Origin: Solobacterium sp.
Lineage (GTDB): Bacteria; Bacillota_I; Bacilli_A; Erysipelotrichales; Erysipelotrichaceae
DNA length: 14,454 nt
Reading direction: 5' to 3'
Assembly (NCBI GenBank): GCA_017543025.1
Contig: JAFYGX010000228.1
Span: forward strand, 1-14,454
Shown in pieces: positions 5,686 through 14,323 of this stretch. Made by a program: the position numbers and the translations under genes. The notes below the pieces were generated by a model. It searched no databases and had not been told where the DNA came from. It was given only the letters and a program-made list of their open reading frames with translations. Each line of letters opens with the position of its first letter. Position 1 is the first letter of the stretch.

Positions 5686-8166
5686 ATGGAAGAAAAACAA
5701 ACAGATGCAGGTTTTATGGTGAAACTTGCGACTTGGATCGTTGATAAACGAAATCTGATTTTTCTGGTCACTGTGATCGGTCTTTTATTTTCCGCTGTAT
5801 CAAGAAACTGGGTGGAAGTGGAAAATGATCTGACTTCATTTCTGCCGGAAGAATCAGATACCAAAAAAGCGCTTAATGTAATGGATGGACAGTTCACTAC
5901 CTTCGGAAGTGCAGATGTCATGGTAGCCAATGTTACGTATGACGAAGCAGAAGCTCTGAAGAACCAGATTGAAGATCTGGAAGGTGTGCTGTCTGTTTCT
6001 TTTGATGACAGTGCGCAGCATTATGCGGATGTTTCTGCGCTGTATTCCATTACATTTAGGTATCCGGATGACGATGAGAAATGTCTGGAAGGACTGGATC
6101 GGGTTAAAACAAGTCTGTCCGGATATGACATCTTTATCGATACGGATCTTGGAAACTCCAAGGGTGACATTATTAATCATGAAGTCAGCATCATCATGAT
6201 CTATGTTGCGGTCATTATTGTAATCGTACTTACCTTTACCAGTGAGACGTATGCAGAAGTTCCGGTACTGATCCTGACATTCGTCACAGCGATGATACTG
6301 AACCTCGGCTCAAACTTTGTGCTGGGGAAGATCTCATTCGTATCGAATTCTGTTACCAGCATCCTGCAGCTGGCGCTGTCACTGGACTATGCGGTTATTC
6401 TTTCCAACCGGTTCAAGGAAGAGCACCAGAATCTACCGATAAGGGAAGCGGTCATTACCGCACTGTCCAAAGCGATTCCGGAAATCGGAGCTTCTTCTCT
6501 GACAACCATCGGCGGTCTAGTGGCGATGATGTTCATGCAGTTCCGGCTTGGCCCGGATATGGCAATCTGCCTGATTAAGTCGATCTTCTTTGCGCTGCTG
6601 TCTACCTTTATCGTCATGCCTGGTCTGCTTGTGCTGTTTGGCCCGCTCATGGACCGCACCGGGCATCGCAGCTTTATTCCGAAAATTCCGTTTGTCGGAA
6701 AATTTGACTACAGCACACGGAAAATCGTTCCGCCGATCTTTCTGGTCGTTGTGATCTTTGCCTACTATTTCTCCGGCTTATGTCCGTATGCCTATGGATA
6801 TGGAGGAATTGTTACTCCGAAGCTGAATGATATTCAGATTGCGGAAAACCTCATTACGAAAACCTTTGATACCAAGAATATGGTTGCGGTTATCGTTCCG
6901 GGAAATGAGTACGAAAGCGAACGGAAACTCTATAACGAACTGATGACGTATGAAGAAGTCGACAGTGCAACCGCTCTGGTCAGTGTAGATGCGTTAGGCG
7001 GTTATAAGCTTGCGGATGCGCTGAATCCAAGAGAGTTTGCGGAACTGGCCGGCATTGACTATGAAGAAGCACAGATTCTTTATTCTGCCTATGCGGTTAA
7101 GGATGAAGACTACAGCCGTCTGCTTGGACGGATTTCAGATTATGAAGTGCCGCTGATTGATATGTTTCTGTTTGTCTGTGATGAGATGCATAAAGGCTAT
7201 ATCAGCTTTGATGAAGAAACACAGGAGAAGCTGGAATCTGCTTACATCCTGATGAACAGTGCAAAGGTGCAGCTATCCGGTGAAGAATATGACCGTATGC
7301 TGTTTTATCTGAATCTGCCGGAAGGCGGAGATCCGACCTACGAATTCCTCAATACGATGAAATCGATTGCGGAGAAGTACTATGGGAAAGGTGAAGTCTA
7401 TCTGGCAGGCAACAGTACAAATGAGTACGACTTCAAGAAGTCCTTTGCGGTGGATAACACCGTCGTAACGGTAGTATCAATACTGATTGTATTGGTTGTG
7501 CTTCTGTTTACATTCAAATCGGTTGGCATGCCGCTGCTGCTCATTCTGGTCATTGAAGGCAGTATCATGATCAACTTCTCTTTCCCGTATTTCACAAACA
7601 CACAATTGTTCTTCCTGGGCTATCTGGTTGTCAGCTCGATTCAGATGGGTGCCAATATCGACTATGCAATCGTAATCGGTTCCCGCTATCAAGAGATCAA
7701 GAATCAGTCTGACCGGAGAACGGCCATCATTGAAACCATGAACTTTGCATTCCCGACAATCATTACCTCCGGTTCGATTCTTGCGGCATCCGGAATGCTG
7801 ATCGGAAACATGACTTCGGAAGCGACCATCTGCGGGATTGGTCAGTGCCTGGGAAGAGGAACCATCATATCGATTATTCTTGTTATGTTTGTACTGCCTC
7901 AGATCCTGCTGGTTGGAGACAAACTGATTGATCATACTTCATTTGAAGTGAAGCGGAAGGAACACACCGTTTCGCATGGCATGACACGAGTTGACGGATT
8001 TGTCAGCGGAACAATCAACGGCAAGGTAAACGGCTATGTCAACGGTCTGGTTGACGGGGAAGTGAATGTAACGCTGGTATCCGGCAACGCACAGACGGAA
8101 ACAGCCGGACAGCCACCGGCAGAAACAGAATCAACGGAACAGGAAGGAGGCGATCACCATGAATAA
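5686..8166 (+). CDS. MMPL/RND-type membrane transporter
   Basis: The 826-residue inner-membrane transporter is of the MMPL family, which exports lipids or other hydrophobic compounds by proton motive force. The layout is canonical and duplicated: TM1 at about 24-38, ectodomain 1 at about 40-165, a TM bundle from about 168, ectodomain 2 at about 375-585, and a second TM bundle from about 592. The proton-relay Asp-Tyr pairs are intact in both halves (LDYAVI with D234-Y235, IDYAIV with D659-Y660), matching the pairs known in MmpL3. The ATG at 5686 has AGGGGGGG at 5671-5678; an in-frame GTG at 5662 lies upstream of that site and is rejected. An unusual hydrophilic tail from about residue 765 contains six G-x-V/I-N/S/D repeats. 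The gene overlaps the next by 8 bases, implying translational coupling to the surface protein. Confidence 0.92.
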   Translation: MEEKQTDAGFMVKLATWIVDKRNLIFLVTVIGLLFSAVSRNWVEVENDLTSFLPEESDTKKALNVMDGQFTTFGSADVMVANVTYDEAEALKNQIEDLEGVLSVSFDDSAQHYADVSALYSITFRYPDDDEKCLEGLDRVKTSLSGYDIFIDTDLGNSKGDIINHEVSIIMIYVAVIIVIVLTFTSETYAEVPVLILTFVTAMILNLGSNFVLGKISFVSNSVTSILQLALSLDYAVILSNRFKEEHQNLPIREAVITALSKAIPEIGASSLTTIGGLVAMMFMQFRLGPDMAICLIKSIFFALLSTFIVMPGLLVLFGPLMDRTGHRSFIPKIPFVGKFDYSTRKIVPPIFLVVVIFAYYFSGLCPYAYGYGGIVTPKLNDIQIAENLITKTFDTKNMVAVIVPGNEYESERKLYNELMTYEEVDSATALVSVDALGGYKLADALNPREFAELAGIDYEEAQILYSAYAVKDEDYSRLLGRISDYEVPLIDMFLFVCDEMHKGYISFDEETQEKLESAYILMNSAKVQLSGEEYDRMLFYLNLPEGGDPTYEFLNTMKSIAEKYYGKGEVYLAGNSTNEYDFKKSFAVDNTVVTVVSILIVLVVLLFTFKSVGMPLLLILVIEGSIMINFSFPYFTNTQLFFLGYLVVSSIQMGANIDYAIVIGSRYQEIKNQSDRRTAIIETMNFAFPTIITSGSILAASGMLIGNMTSEATICGIGQCLGRGTIISIILVMFVLPQILLVGDKLIDHTSFEVKRKEHTVSHGMTRVDGFVSGTINGKVNGYVNGLVDGEVNVTLVSGNAQTETAGQPPAETESTEQEGGDHHE
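7996..8067 (+). repeat. Six 12-bp degenerate coding repeats (G-x-V-N tetrads) in the MMPL tail
   Basis: Residues 771-794 are six consecutive four-residue units: GFVS, GTIN, GKVN, GYVN, GLVD and GEVN. The unit is Gly, variable, Val/Ile, then a small polar residue. The matching DNA has a 12-base periodicity. The tail is predicted cytoplasmic, after the last membrane segment, and is not part of the usual MMPL core. Confidence 0.8.
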
Positions 8167-11100
8167 ACTGCGTAATGTGTTATTCAGTGTTCTGATGTTC
8201 TTCTCACTGTTCTGTACGATGCTTGCTGTTTCTGCAGAAGAAGATACAGAAGACGTAATCTATATCGGGAATACGGAAGAATTTCTGACGTTCCTGAAAC
8301 AGTGCAATTATGATGCATGGAGTTACGGAAAAGTCTTCGAACTTCGTGCGGATATCAATCTTTCCGAAGAAGCATTCTCCACTGCTCCGGTATTTGCCGG
8401 AACCCTGAATGGAAACGGACATACGGTTTCCGGAATTCAGTTAACAGCGGAATCCTCTCCTGCAGGGTTGTTCCAGGTCATCACAAAAGACGGTGCAGTG
8501 GAAAACCTGAATGTCTCCGCAACCATCACACCAAAGGGAACGCTGGTGAATACCGGCGGCATTGCCGGTATCAATAACGGCATTATCCGTTCCTGCTCCT
8601 TCACCGGAACCGTGAAAGGCACCCGCAATACCGGAGGTATTGCCGGCATCAACACTGCATCCGGAATGATTCTGAACGGTTCAGTCAGCGGAATGCTGTA
8701 TGGACAGACAACGACCGGAGGCATTGCCGGATACAACCTTGGCACAATAACCGGTTCGGAGAACAATGCCTATGTCAATACAGATGCGGATGATACCGAA
8801 CTGAGCGCAGGTAATATCAGCTTTGGCATCTCCCCGGATGCGAAATCGGTGATTTCCCAGGAAAGCGGAATCGTTCGTTCCGACACGGGAGGGATTGCCG
8901 GCTACTCGGATGGATCTGTGATTCTGTGCCGCAATAAAGGCACAGTCGGGTATCCGCAGGTTGGCTATAACACCGGCGGTATTGTCGGACGCTCCGACGG
9001 GCATTTGCTGGGCTGCACCAACTATGCGAAGGTATTCGGACGGAAAGATATCGGCGGCATTGTCGGTCAGGCAGAACCGGATATCTCAGCGAATGTTTCC
9101 GCTTCTGCTGCAGCAGCACTGTCCAGTGAACTGTCAGTACTGGAAACCAGCGTGCAGTCGCTGGAAAGCCACGCGGAAGAAACCGATGCACAGCTGCGTA
9201 ACCGGATCGATTCCATCAATGGTTATGTCGCTAATGCAAAAGATGCGTTAGCAGACCTTTCAGACTATCAGAGGACAGAAATCAGTCAGGATGATCTGGA
9301 AGGGATTGAATCCAGACTGCAGGATCTGAATCTATCGGATCTGGCAGACCGTGTCGATGTGGATGAAATCCGGTCCCGCACCGAAGCGTTCCGTGATCAT
9401 GCGGAAGATGAAGTCAGTGTTCTGCAGCAGATTGATCTGAAAAGCGCAAACAGTGATCTGATTGCGTCGGTGGCAGGATTAAGCGATCAGGCTGATGTAC
9501 TGCGGCAGGAAGTTGCCGGCAAGGCGGATGCACTGGTGGCAGATGCCAACCGCATCACAAATTCCATTACTTCCATTGAAACAACACTGAACAACGCCCT
9601 GTATGATCTTCAGCATCCGGAAGAATGGGTGCAGGATACATCGGATTCCAATGTGGACGCGGTTCTGCTTGGAAAGATTGAATCGTGTACAAACCTCGGT
9701 GAAGTGTCAGGCGCCCTGAATGTCGGCGGCATTGCCGGAGCGATGGGAATCGAGTATACGGCGGATCCGGAAGATGATATCAGCGCAGAGCTGGATGGAT
9801 CGACAAAGAAGCAGTATGAACTGAAATGCATACTGGAACGGGATGTAAATGACGGAGTTGTTCGTACGGTAAGAAATGATATCGGCGGCATTGCGGGACG
9901 AATGGACCTTGGTCTGATTCTTCACTGTGAAAGCTATGGGGATGTCTGTTCTGCAAGCGGGGATGAGGTCGGCGGGATCGCCGGCATCGCCGCCGCAGTC
10001 GTTCGCGGCAACTATGTTAAGTGCAGACTGTCCGGAGGCTCAGCAGTCGGCGGCATTGTCGGAGCAGGCACAGCCGGCACGGTTTCCGGTTCTTCCAGTG
10101 TCGTTGATTCCAATATTTCGATGGTCAGCATCCTCGATGCGACAGAATCGTATGGTGCGATCGCAGGCACCGATACAGGAACATTTACGAATAACGTATT
10201 TGTCTCCGATGATCTTTCCGGTATTAACAATGCAAGCTATGCGGGAAGAGCGGAACCGGTCAGTTATGAGTTCCTGCGGGAAAATTATGAACTGCCGGCA
10301 AAATTTCGGGATTTCACGCTGAAGTTTGTGGCAGATGATGAGGAATTAAAAGAAATTCACTTTGAGTATGGGGATTCTTTTACGGAAGCAGATATGCCGG
10401 AAATCCCGCTGAAAGACGGAATGTATGCATATTATGACCGTACGGATCTGACCAGTCTGCATCAGGATACCGTCGTAACTGCTGTCTACAGCTCTGATCT
10501 CACGGCATTATCCAGCACGGAGTCCAGATCAAACGGACGTTCGATCTTTTACATAAAGGGTCATTTTGACAACAAAGCGGAACTGACGGTCACGGCAGAA
10601 CCGCATGACAGTGCGTCATTTAAAGTAGTCCGGAATTCGTTATGGGATGCGATCGTCTCGTACATCAGAAGTCCGGGCAAAGGACTCGCATATGATGTGC
10701 TGGAACAGTGGCATCTGACAATGCCGGAGGATGGAGCCTCCTTCCATGAAGTGCGGTATTTACTGCCGGGAACACTTACGGATACCTATCAGATGTATCT
10801 AAGAACCGATGGCGGCTGGCATCGTATTACTTCCGATGAAGTCGGAAGATATGCAGTGTTTGAAGTGGAAGGCACAGAAGCTGATCTTGCGGTGCTGAGT
10901 GCGATTCCGGGCTGGTGGATCTATGCCCTGCTTGGATACATCGTTGTGATGATCGTACTGATTATCGCCATGCGTCATTCCAGAGACCGCAGAAAGAAAA
11001 CACATGAGGCCATTCGCAGCCGGATTGCGATGGATCGCAGACTGCAGATTGCAGTAGCTGCAGCTTCCGTATTCGGCATCGCTGTCCTTGGTGCAGGCAT

Positions 11101-12343
11101 CTGGTTCCTGCATTCCGCTGCGTCCGGCGGATTAAAAGCCTGCCAGCTGATTAGGGAATATACGAATACGAAACCACTGGCGATGGAAGGCTCACTGCAT
11201 CTGAAAGTCGGCAATCAGGATACCGAAGAAACCTTCCTGATTCAGGAAGATGAATCCGGAATCACTGTCATAACAATGAATGATCTGTCTCTGTACTACA
11301 GTCAGAACAAACTGTATCTCGAAAACGGCAGAGCATTTGAGATCGGCAGTCTGGCGCCGGATTACGGCAGCCTGCCGGTGCTGGTATCCGAAATCTTTGA
11401 ACATGCAGGCATTCATACTGCTGCGGAAGGCGATGAGACGGTATACAGTCTGACTGCTTCGCAGGACAGCGCTGAAGAGCTGTTAAAGATTCTGCTGGCG
11501 GAATATGCGGATGAGCTGCCGGATCTCAAATCCGTGGATGTCAGCGTAAGTGAACATAATGCGGCATTAAGCAGTATCGAGCTGAATACTGCAGGTGTTC
11601 TGAAAAACGCAGACAAGACCGCTTATGATGTGCATTGTGTGCTGACAACGCGTGATCCGTCTGTCTATACACTGGCTGTACCGGAAGCAGTAAAAACGGC
11701 AGTGGCCGAGAACCGGCCGGCAGATACGGTTTTATCCAAAGACTATATGGAACTGCTGTCCGGATGGGCAATGCTTACCCACAGCGAATCGATGAGTGCG
11801 AGGGTAACCGTCAGTGCAGATGCGGATCTGGTGAATCTGAACGATACGCTGCAGTATCACCGCAATTACAATAACGGGAATCCGATCCGGTCCGTACAGA
11901 AGGGCAATCTGGTCGTCTATTTCAACGAACATGCCATGTGCACGGAAAACGGGGAATTGCTTGCGGCAGATGATGCACATGCCAGTCTGGCAAAGACCGG
12001 AATACTTCCGGAGCTCCTGTATGAAATTTCGATGAACGGCTCGTTTGATGTATCTTCGGCAGATTCCGCAAAAATCTTTACGATCAAACTCGATGAAGCA
12101 TCGATCACTGCTGTGAAGGAAGCGATCCTTGCGGAACATTCTGATCTGTTAACCGATCTCAGCAGCGGATCGATCCTGATCGCACTGAATAACGGAAAGA
12201 TCACCCGGATCAACTGTACGCTGAGCGGCGCTGCAGAGCTGCCGGATGAATCCATACCATTATCAATCAATGCGGATTCAACCATTGACTACAGTGATAC
12301 TTATACCATTCCAGACCGCGTAAAGAACGCATTGGAGGAATAG
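8159..12343 (+). CDS. Large GLUG-repeat, coiled-coil, membrane-anchored surface protein with duplicated C-terminal ectodomain
   Basis: The 1394-residue exported protein has a signal peptide at about 1-26, ending near AVSAEE. Ten GGI(A/V)G motifs typical of GLUG-type beta repeats occur at residues 133, 159, 187, 244, 273, 299, then 523, 576, 605 and 631. Between the two groups (about 305-497) lies an Ala/Leu/Glu/Ser-rich coiled coil. Residues about 710-765 resemble a small surface beta repeat, and another beta-rich part follows to 915. Two membrane segments at about 917-938 and 962-985 flank a basic loop (RHSRDRRKK). The C-terminal ectodomain (about 1000-1390) is an internal duplication: LLAEYADEL (1112-1120) matches ILAEHSDLL (1323-1331) in equivalent strand-helix-strand contexts. 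It suggests a LolA/LppX/LprG-like lipid-carrier fold, which I infer. The start has AGGAAGGAGG at 8141-8150 and overlaps the MMPL stop, so the two probably act together. Confidence 0.85.
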   Translation: MNKLRNVLFSVLMFFSLFCTMLAVSAEEDTEDVIYIGNTEEFLTFLKQCNYDAWSYGKVFELRADINLSEEAFSTAPVFAGTLNGNGHTVSGIQLTAESSPAGLFQVITKDGAVENLNVSATITPKGTLVNTGGIAGINNGIIRSCSFTGTVKGTRNTGGIAGINTASGMILNGSVSGMLYGQTTTGGIAGYNLGTITGSENNAYVNTDADDTELSAGNISFGISPDAKSVISQESGIVRSDTGGIAGYSDGSVILCRNKGTVGYPQVGYNTGGIVGRSDGHLLGCTNYAKVFGRKDIGGIVGQAEPDISANVSASAAAALSSELSVLETSVQSLESHAEETDAQLRNRIDSINGYVANAKDALADLSDYQRTEISQDDLEGIESRLQDLNLSDLADRVDVDEIRSRTEAFRDHAEDEVSVLQQIDLKSANSDLIASVAGLSDQADVLRQEVAGKADALVADANRITNSITSIETTLNNALYDLQHPEEWVQDTSDSNVDAVLLGKIESCTNLGEVSGALNVGGIAGAMGIEYTADPEDDISAELDGSTKKQYELKCILERDVNDGVVRTVRNDIGGIAGRMDLGLILHCESYGDVCSASGDEVGGIAGIAAAVVRGNYVKCRLSGGSAVGGIVGAGTAGTVSGSSSVVDSNISMVSILDATESYGAIAGTDTGTFTNNVFVSDDLSGINNASYAGRAEPVSYEFLRENYELPAKFRDFTLKFVADDEELKEIHFEYGDSFTEADMPEIPLKDGMYAYYDRTDLTSLHQDTVVTAVYSSDLTALSSTESRSNGRSIFYIKGHFDNKAELTVTAEPHDSASFKVVRNSLWDAIVSYIRSPGKGLAYDVLEQWHLTMPEDGASFHEVRYLLPGTLTDTYQMYLRTDGGWHRITSDEVGRYAVFEVEGTEADLAVLSAIPGWWIYALLGYIVVMIVLIIAMRHSRDRRKKTHEAIRSRIAMDRRLQIAVAAASVFGIAVLGAGIWFLHSAASGGLKACQLIREYTNTKPLAMEGSLHLKVGNQDTEETFLIQEDESGITVITMNDLSLYYSQNKLYLENGRAFEIGSLAPDYGSLPVLVSEIFEHAGIHTAAEGDETVYSLTASQDSAEELLKILLAEYADELPDLKSVDVSVSEHNAALSSIELNTAGVLKNADKTAYDVHCVLTTRDPSVYTLAVPEAVKTAVAENRPADTVLSKDYMELLSGWAMLTHSESMSARVTVSADADLVNLNDTLQYHRNYNNGNPIRSVQKGNLVVYFNEHAMCTENGELLAADDAHASLAKTGILPELLYEISMNGSFDVSSADSAKIFTIKLDEASITAVKEAILAEHSDLLTDLSSGSILIALNNGKITRINCTLSGAAELPDESIPLSINADSTIDYSDTYTIPDRVKNALEE

Positions 12344-12345
12344 AC

Positions 12346-12960
12346 ATGCGAAACACAATCATTTGCATCGGGAGACAGTTCGGAAGCGGAGGACATGAAA
12401 TTGCACTGCGCACCGGAACAAAAACAGGACTTAAAGTGTATGACGAGGAAATGATCACGCTCGCCTGCGGAAAGGGAGAAGTCCGGGAAGAGATCCTCCG
12501 CCCGGAAGATGAACGGCCGGTCAATCCATTTCTGTTCCGCACCATGCATGAAGGAAATGAGAAGGTCAACAGGACCAAGCCGGCAGGGGATGTCCTGTTT
12601 GATCTGCAGTCCATGGTGATTAAAGATCTGGCGAAAGCCGGTGACTGCATTATCGTAGGCAGATGCGCGGATGCTGTGCTGAAGCAGGAAGAAATCGATG
12701 TGCTGTCGGTCTTTATCCAGGCGCCGTTTGATCAGCGGGTGAAGCGGAAGATGGAGCTGGAAAACCTCCCGCTTGGAAAGACTGTAAAACTGGTCACTCG
12801 CACGGACAGGCACCGGAAAAAGTATTACGAGAGTCATACCGGAAACGAATGGGGTGCCGGAAGCACTTACGATCTGCTGTTTGATACCGGAACCATGACA
12901 TTCGATGAAGTGGCAGATCAGATTGTGACGGAATATCGTAAGCGGAAAGCCGCCTGTTAA
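12346..12960 (+). CDS. Cytidylate-kinase-like family protein (Cytidylate_kin2 type)
   Basis: The 204-residue P-loop protein begins IICIGRQFGSGGHEIA, with the GRQFGSGG loop at residues 9-16. This atypical Walker A lacks the usual Lys and is characteristic of the cytidylate kinase-like family (PF13189) rather than Cmk itself. Other family-like parts are KVYDEEMI, the central CIIVGRCADAVL (second nucleotide-side helix), the VKRKMELENL lid-like stretch, and RHRKKYYESHTGNEWG near the C terminus. In vivo substrates of this family are poorly known. The ATG lies two bases after the previous stop, and its ribosome site GGAGG (12334-12338) is inside the end of the surface-protein gene, so it is the third gene of that operon. 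Its link to export or surface display is unclear. Confidence 0.85.
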   Translation: MRNTIICIGRQFGSGGHEIALRTGTKTGLKVYDEEMITLACGKGEVREEILRPEDERPVNPFLFRTMHEGNEKVNRTKPAGDVLFDLQSMVIKDLAKAGDCIIVGRCADAVLKQEEIDVLSVFIQAPFDQRVKRKMELENLPLGKTVKLVTRTDRHRKKYYESHTGNEWGAGSTYDLLFDTGTMTFDEVADQIVTEYRKRKAAC

Positions 12961-12968
12961 GAATCAGG

Positions 12969-13003
12969 AACAGAATCTGTAACAGATGCAGGTTCTGTTT
13001 TTT
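12969..13003 (+). terminator. Intrinsic terminator of the MMPL operon
   Basis: AACAGAA (12969-12975) pairs with TTCTGTT (12993-12999), with an inner TCTG-taa-CAGA hairpin, followed by a run of six T (12998-13003). It begins eight bases after the kinase stop and closes the three-gene operon before the transposable element. Confidence 0.8.
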
Positions 13004-13064
13004 CTGTGAAGGGATTTTGAACCGAGGCAGGCAAATGCCTGTGTTTAACGTAAATCCGAAGAAG

Positions 13065-13097
13065 TCCCCACCTTACTACGGAGTGTAAAGACGGGGA
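13065..13097 (+). other. Imperfect left-side hairpin of the tnpB element
   Basis: TCCCC at 13065-13069 pairs with the GGGGA that ends at 13097, followed inside by a 2x2 internal loop and CTTAC pairing with GT(A)AAG across one bulge. Its left arm and flank (CCGAAGAAGTCCCCACCT) closely match the arm and flank of the right-end hairpin (CCGAGAAGCCCCCACCT). Subterminal imperfect hairpins are the recognition elements of IS200/IS605 elements. Short ATTCGGA tandem copies follow at about 13101-13114. Confidence 0.45.
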
Positions 13098-13204
13098 TGA
13101 ATTCGGAATTCGGAATTTCTCTGGTGGAACAATTTTTGCCACTAAAAATCGCAATAATATAGATAAGTCCATGTTGGAATATCACAGTAAGCAAAAGGAA
13201 AACA

Positions 13205-14323
13205 ATGAAACGTAATATCGCATACCGCTACCGTGCATATCCAGATGAGGTACAGGCAGTTCTTCTTCAGAAGACATTCGGCTGTGCCCGTTTCATCTGG
13301 AATCAGATGCTTGCGGATATCATGGCATATTACGAGAAAGAGCACAAAGCATTGTATCCTACTCCGGCACAGTATAAGGGAGACTATGAATGGCTGAAGG
13401 AAGTAGATTCCCTGGCACTGGCAAATGTACAGTTTCAGTTGAAACAGGCATTTCAGCGATTCTTCAAGGATAAGAAGACCGGGTATCCCAACTTCAAGTC
13501 AAAGCGTCACAGTAGGAAGAGCTATACCACGAATCTGGTAAACGGAAATATCATGGTTTTTGATCATTCTATCCGTTTGCCAAAGCTGGGAGAGATAAAG
13601 ATAAAGAAGCACCGTACTGCGCCGGAAAACTGGAAACTGAAGTCCGTTACTGTCACACAGGAGCCAAGCGGTAAATACTACGTATCCGTTCTGTACGAAT
13701 ACGAAAGCCAAGTGATCGAACAGAATGATACAGAGAAGACCATCGGTCTTGATTTTGCCATGAGCGGACTATTTGTGGACAGTGACGGGTACTGTGCGGA
13801 AATGCCGCATTTCCTCAGAAACAGTGAGAAACGGCTTAGGAAGGCACAGCGGAAGCTCTCGAAGATGTATGTGAAGGGAAAAGAGAAACAGTCGAACCGG
13901 TATTACAAACAAAAGCATAGGGTCGCGGTCCTTCATGAGAAAGTGCGGCATCAGAGAGCAGACTGGCTCCATAAGGAATCAAGAAAACTGATTGAACGGT
14001 ATGACTATATCGGGATCGAGAATCTTGATATGAAAGGTATGAGTCAGTCCCTGCATTTTGGAAAGAGCGTCAGTGACAATGGCTGGGGAATGTTTGTGAA
14101 TATGCTTTCCTATAAAGCAGAGATGGCAGGAAAACATGTAATCAAAGCAGACAAGATGTTTCCATCAAGTCAGATGTGCCATGAGTGCGGATGCCTGAAT
14201 CCAGAAACAAAAGACCTTAAGGTTCGTGAGTGGGATTGTCCGGTATGCGGAGCGCATCATGACAGAGATCACAACGCAGCACTGAATCTGAAAACAGAAG
14301 CGCTCAGGATCGCGCTTCTGTAA
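13205..14323 (+). CDS. tnpB: RNA-guided nuclease TnpB (OrfB, IS605/IS607-type)
   Basis: The 372-residue TnpB uses an omega-RNA from its own 3' end to cut DNA next to a short target-adjacent motif. The N terminus (KRNIAYRYRAYPDEVQAVLLQKTFGCARFIWNQM) is the usual OrfB helix-turn-helix region. All three RuvC acidic sites are present: D183 in GLDFAMSG, E272 in GIENLD, and the DRD at 353-355 in HHDRDHNAALN. The zinc ribbon has both CxxC pairs (C325/C328 and C345/C348). There are no frameshifts or stops and the length is normal, so the protein should be active. The ATG at 13205 follows an AAGGAAA ribosome site. The stop is followed directly by the omega-RNA scaffold, and the scaffold probably overlaps the 3' part of the gene. 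Confidence 0.96.
   Translation: MKRNIAYRYRAYPDEVQAVLLQKTFGCARFIWNQMLADIMAYYEKEHKALYPTPAQYKGDYEWLKEVDSLALANVQFQLKQAFQRFFKDKKTGYPNFKSKRHSRKSYTTNLVNGNIMVFDHSIRLPKLGEIKIKKHRTAPENWKLKSVTVTQEPSGKYYVSVLYEYESQVIEQNDTEKTIGLDFAMSGLFVDSDGYCAEMPHFLRNSEKRLRKAQRKLSKMYVKGKEKQSNRYYKQKHRVAVLHEKVRHQRADWLHKESRKLIERYDYIGIENLDMKGMSQSLHFGKSVSDNGWGMFVNMLSYKAEMAGKHVIKADKMFPSSQMCHECGCLNPETKDLKVREWDCPVCGAHHDRDHNAALNLKTEALRIALL

Noticed and set aside
7996..8067. A CRISPR-like or minisatellite array in the MMPL tail
   Set aside because: The 12-base units are degenerate at DNA level and conserved at protein level within an open frame, so this is a coding repeat. No CRISPR repeats were seen anywhere in the window.
12301..12837. 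178-residue minus-strand frame over the kinase-like gene
   Set aside because: Antisense to a clear P-loop protein and overlapping the operon junction; no independent support.
13004..13204. A riboswitch in the leader upstream of tnpB
   Set aside because: The hairpins are better explained as IS605-type end structures because the same arm sequence recurs at the right end of the element. No known aptamer consensus was recognised.
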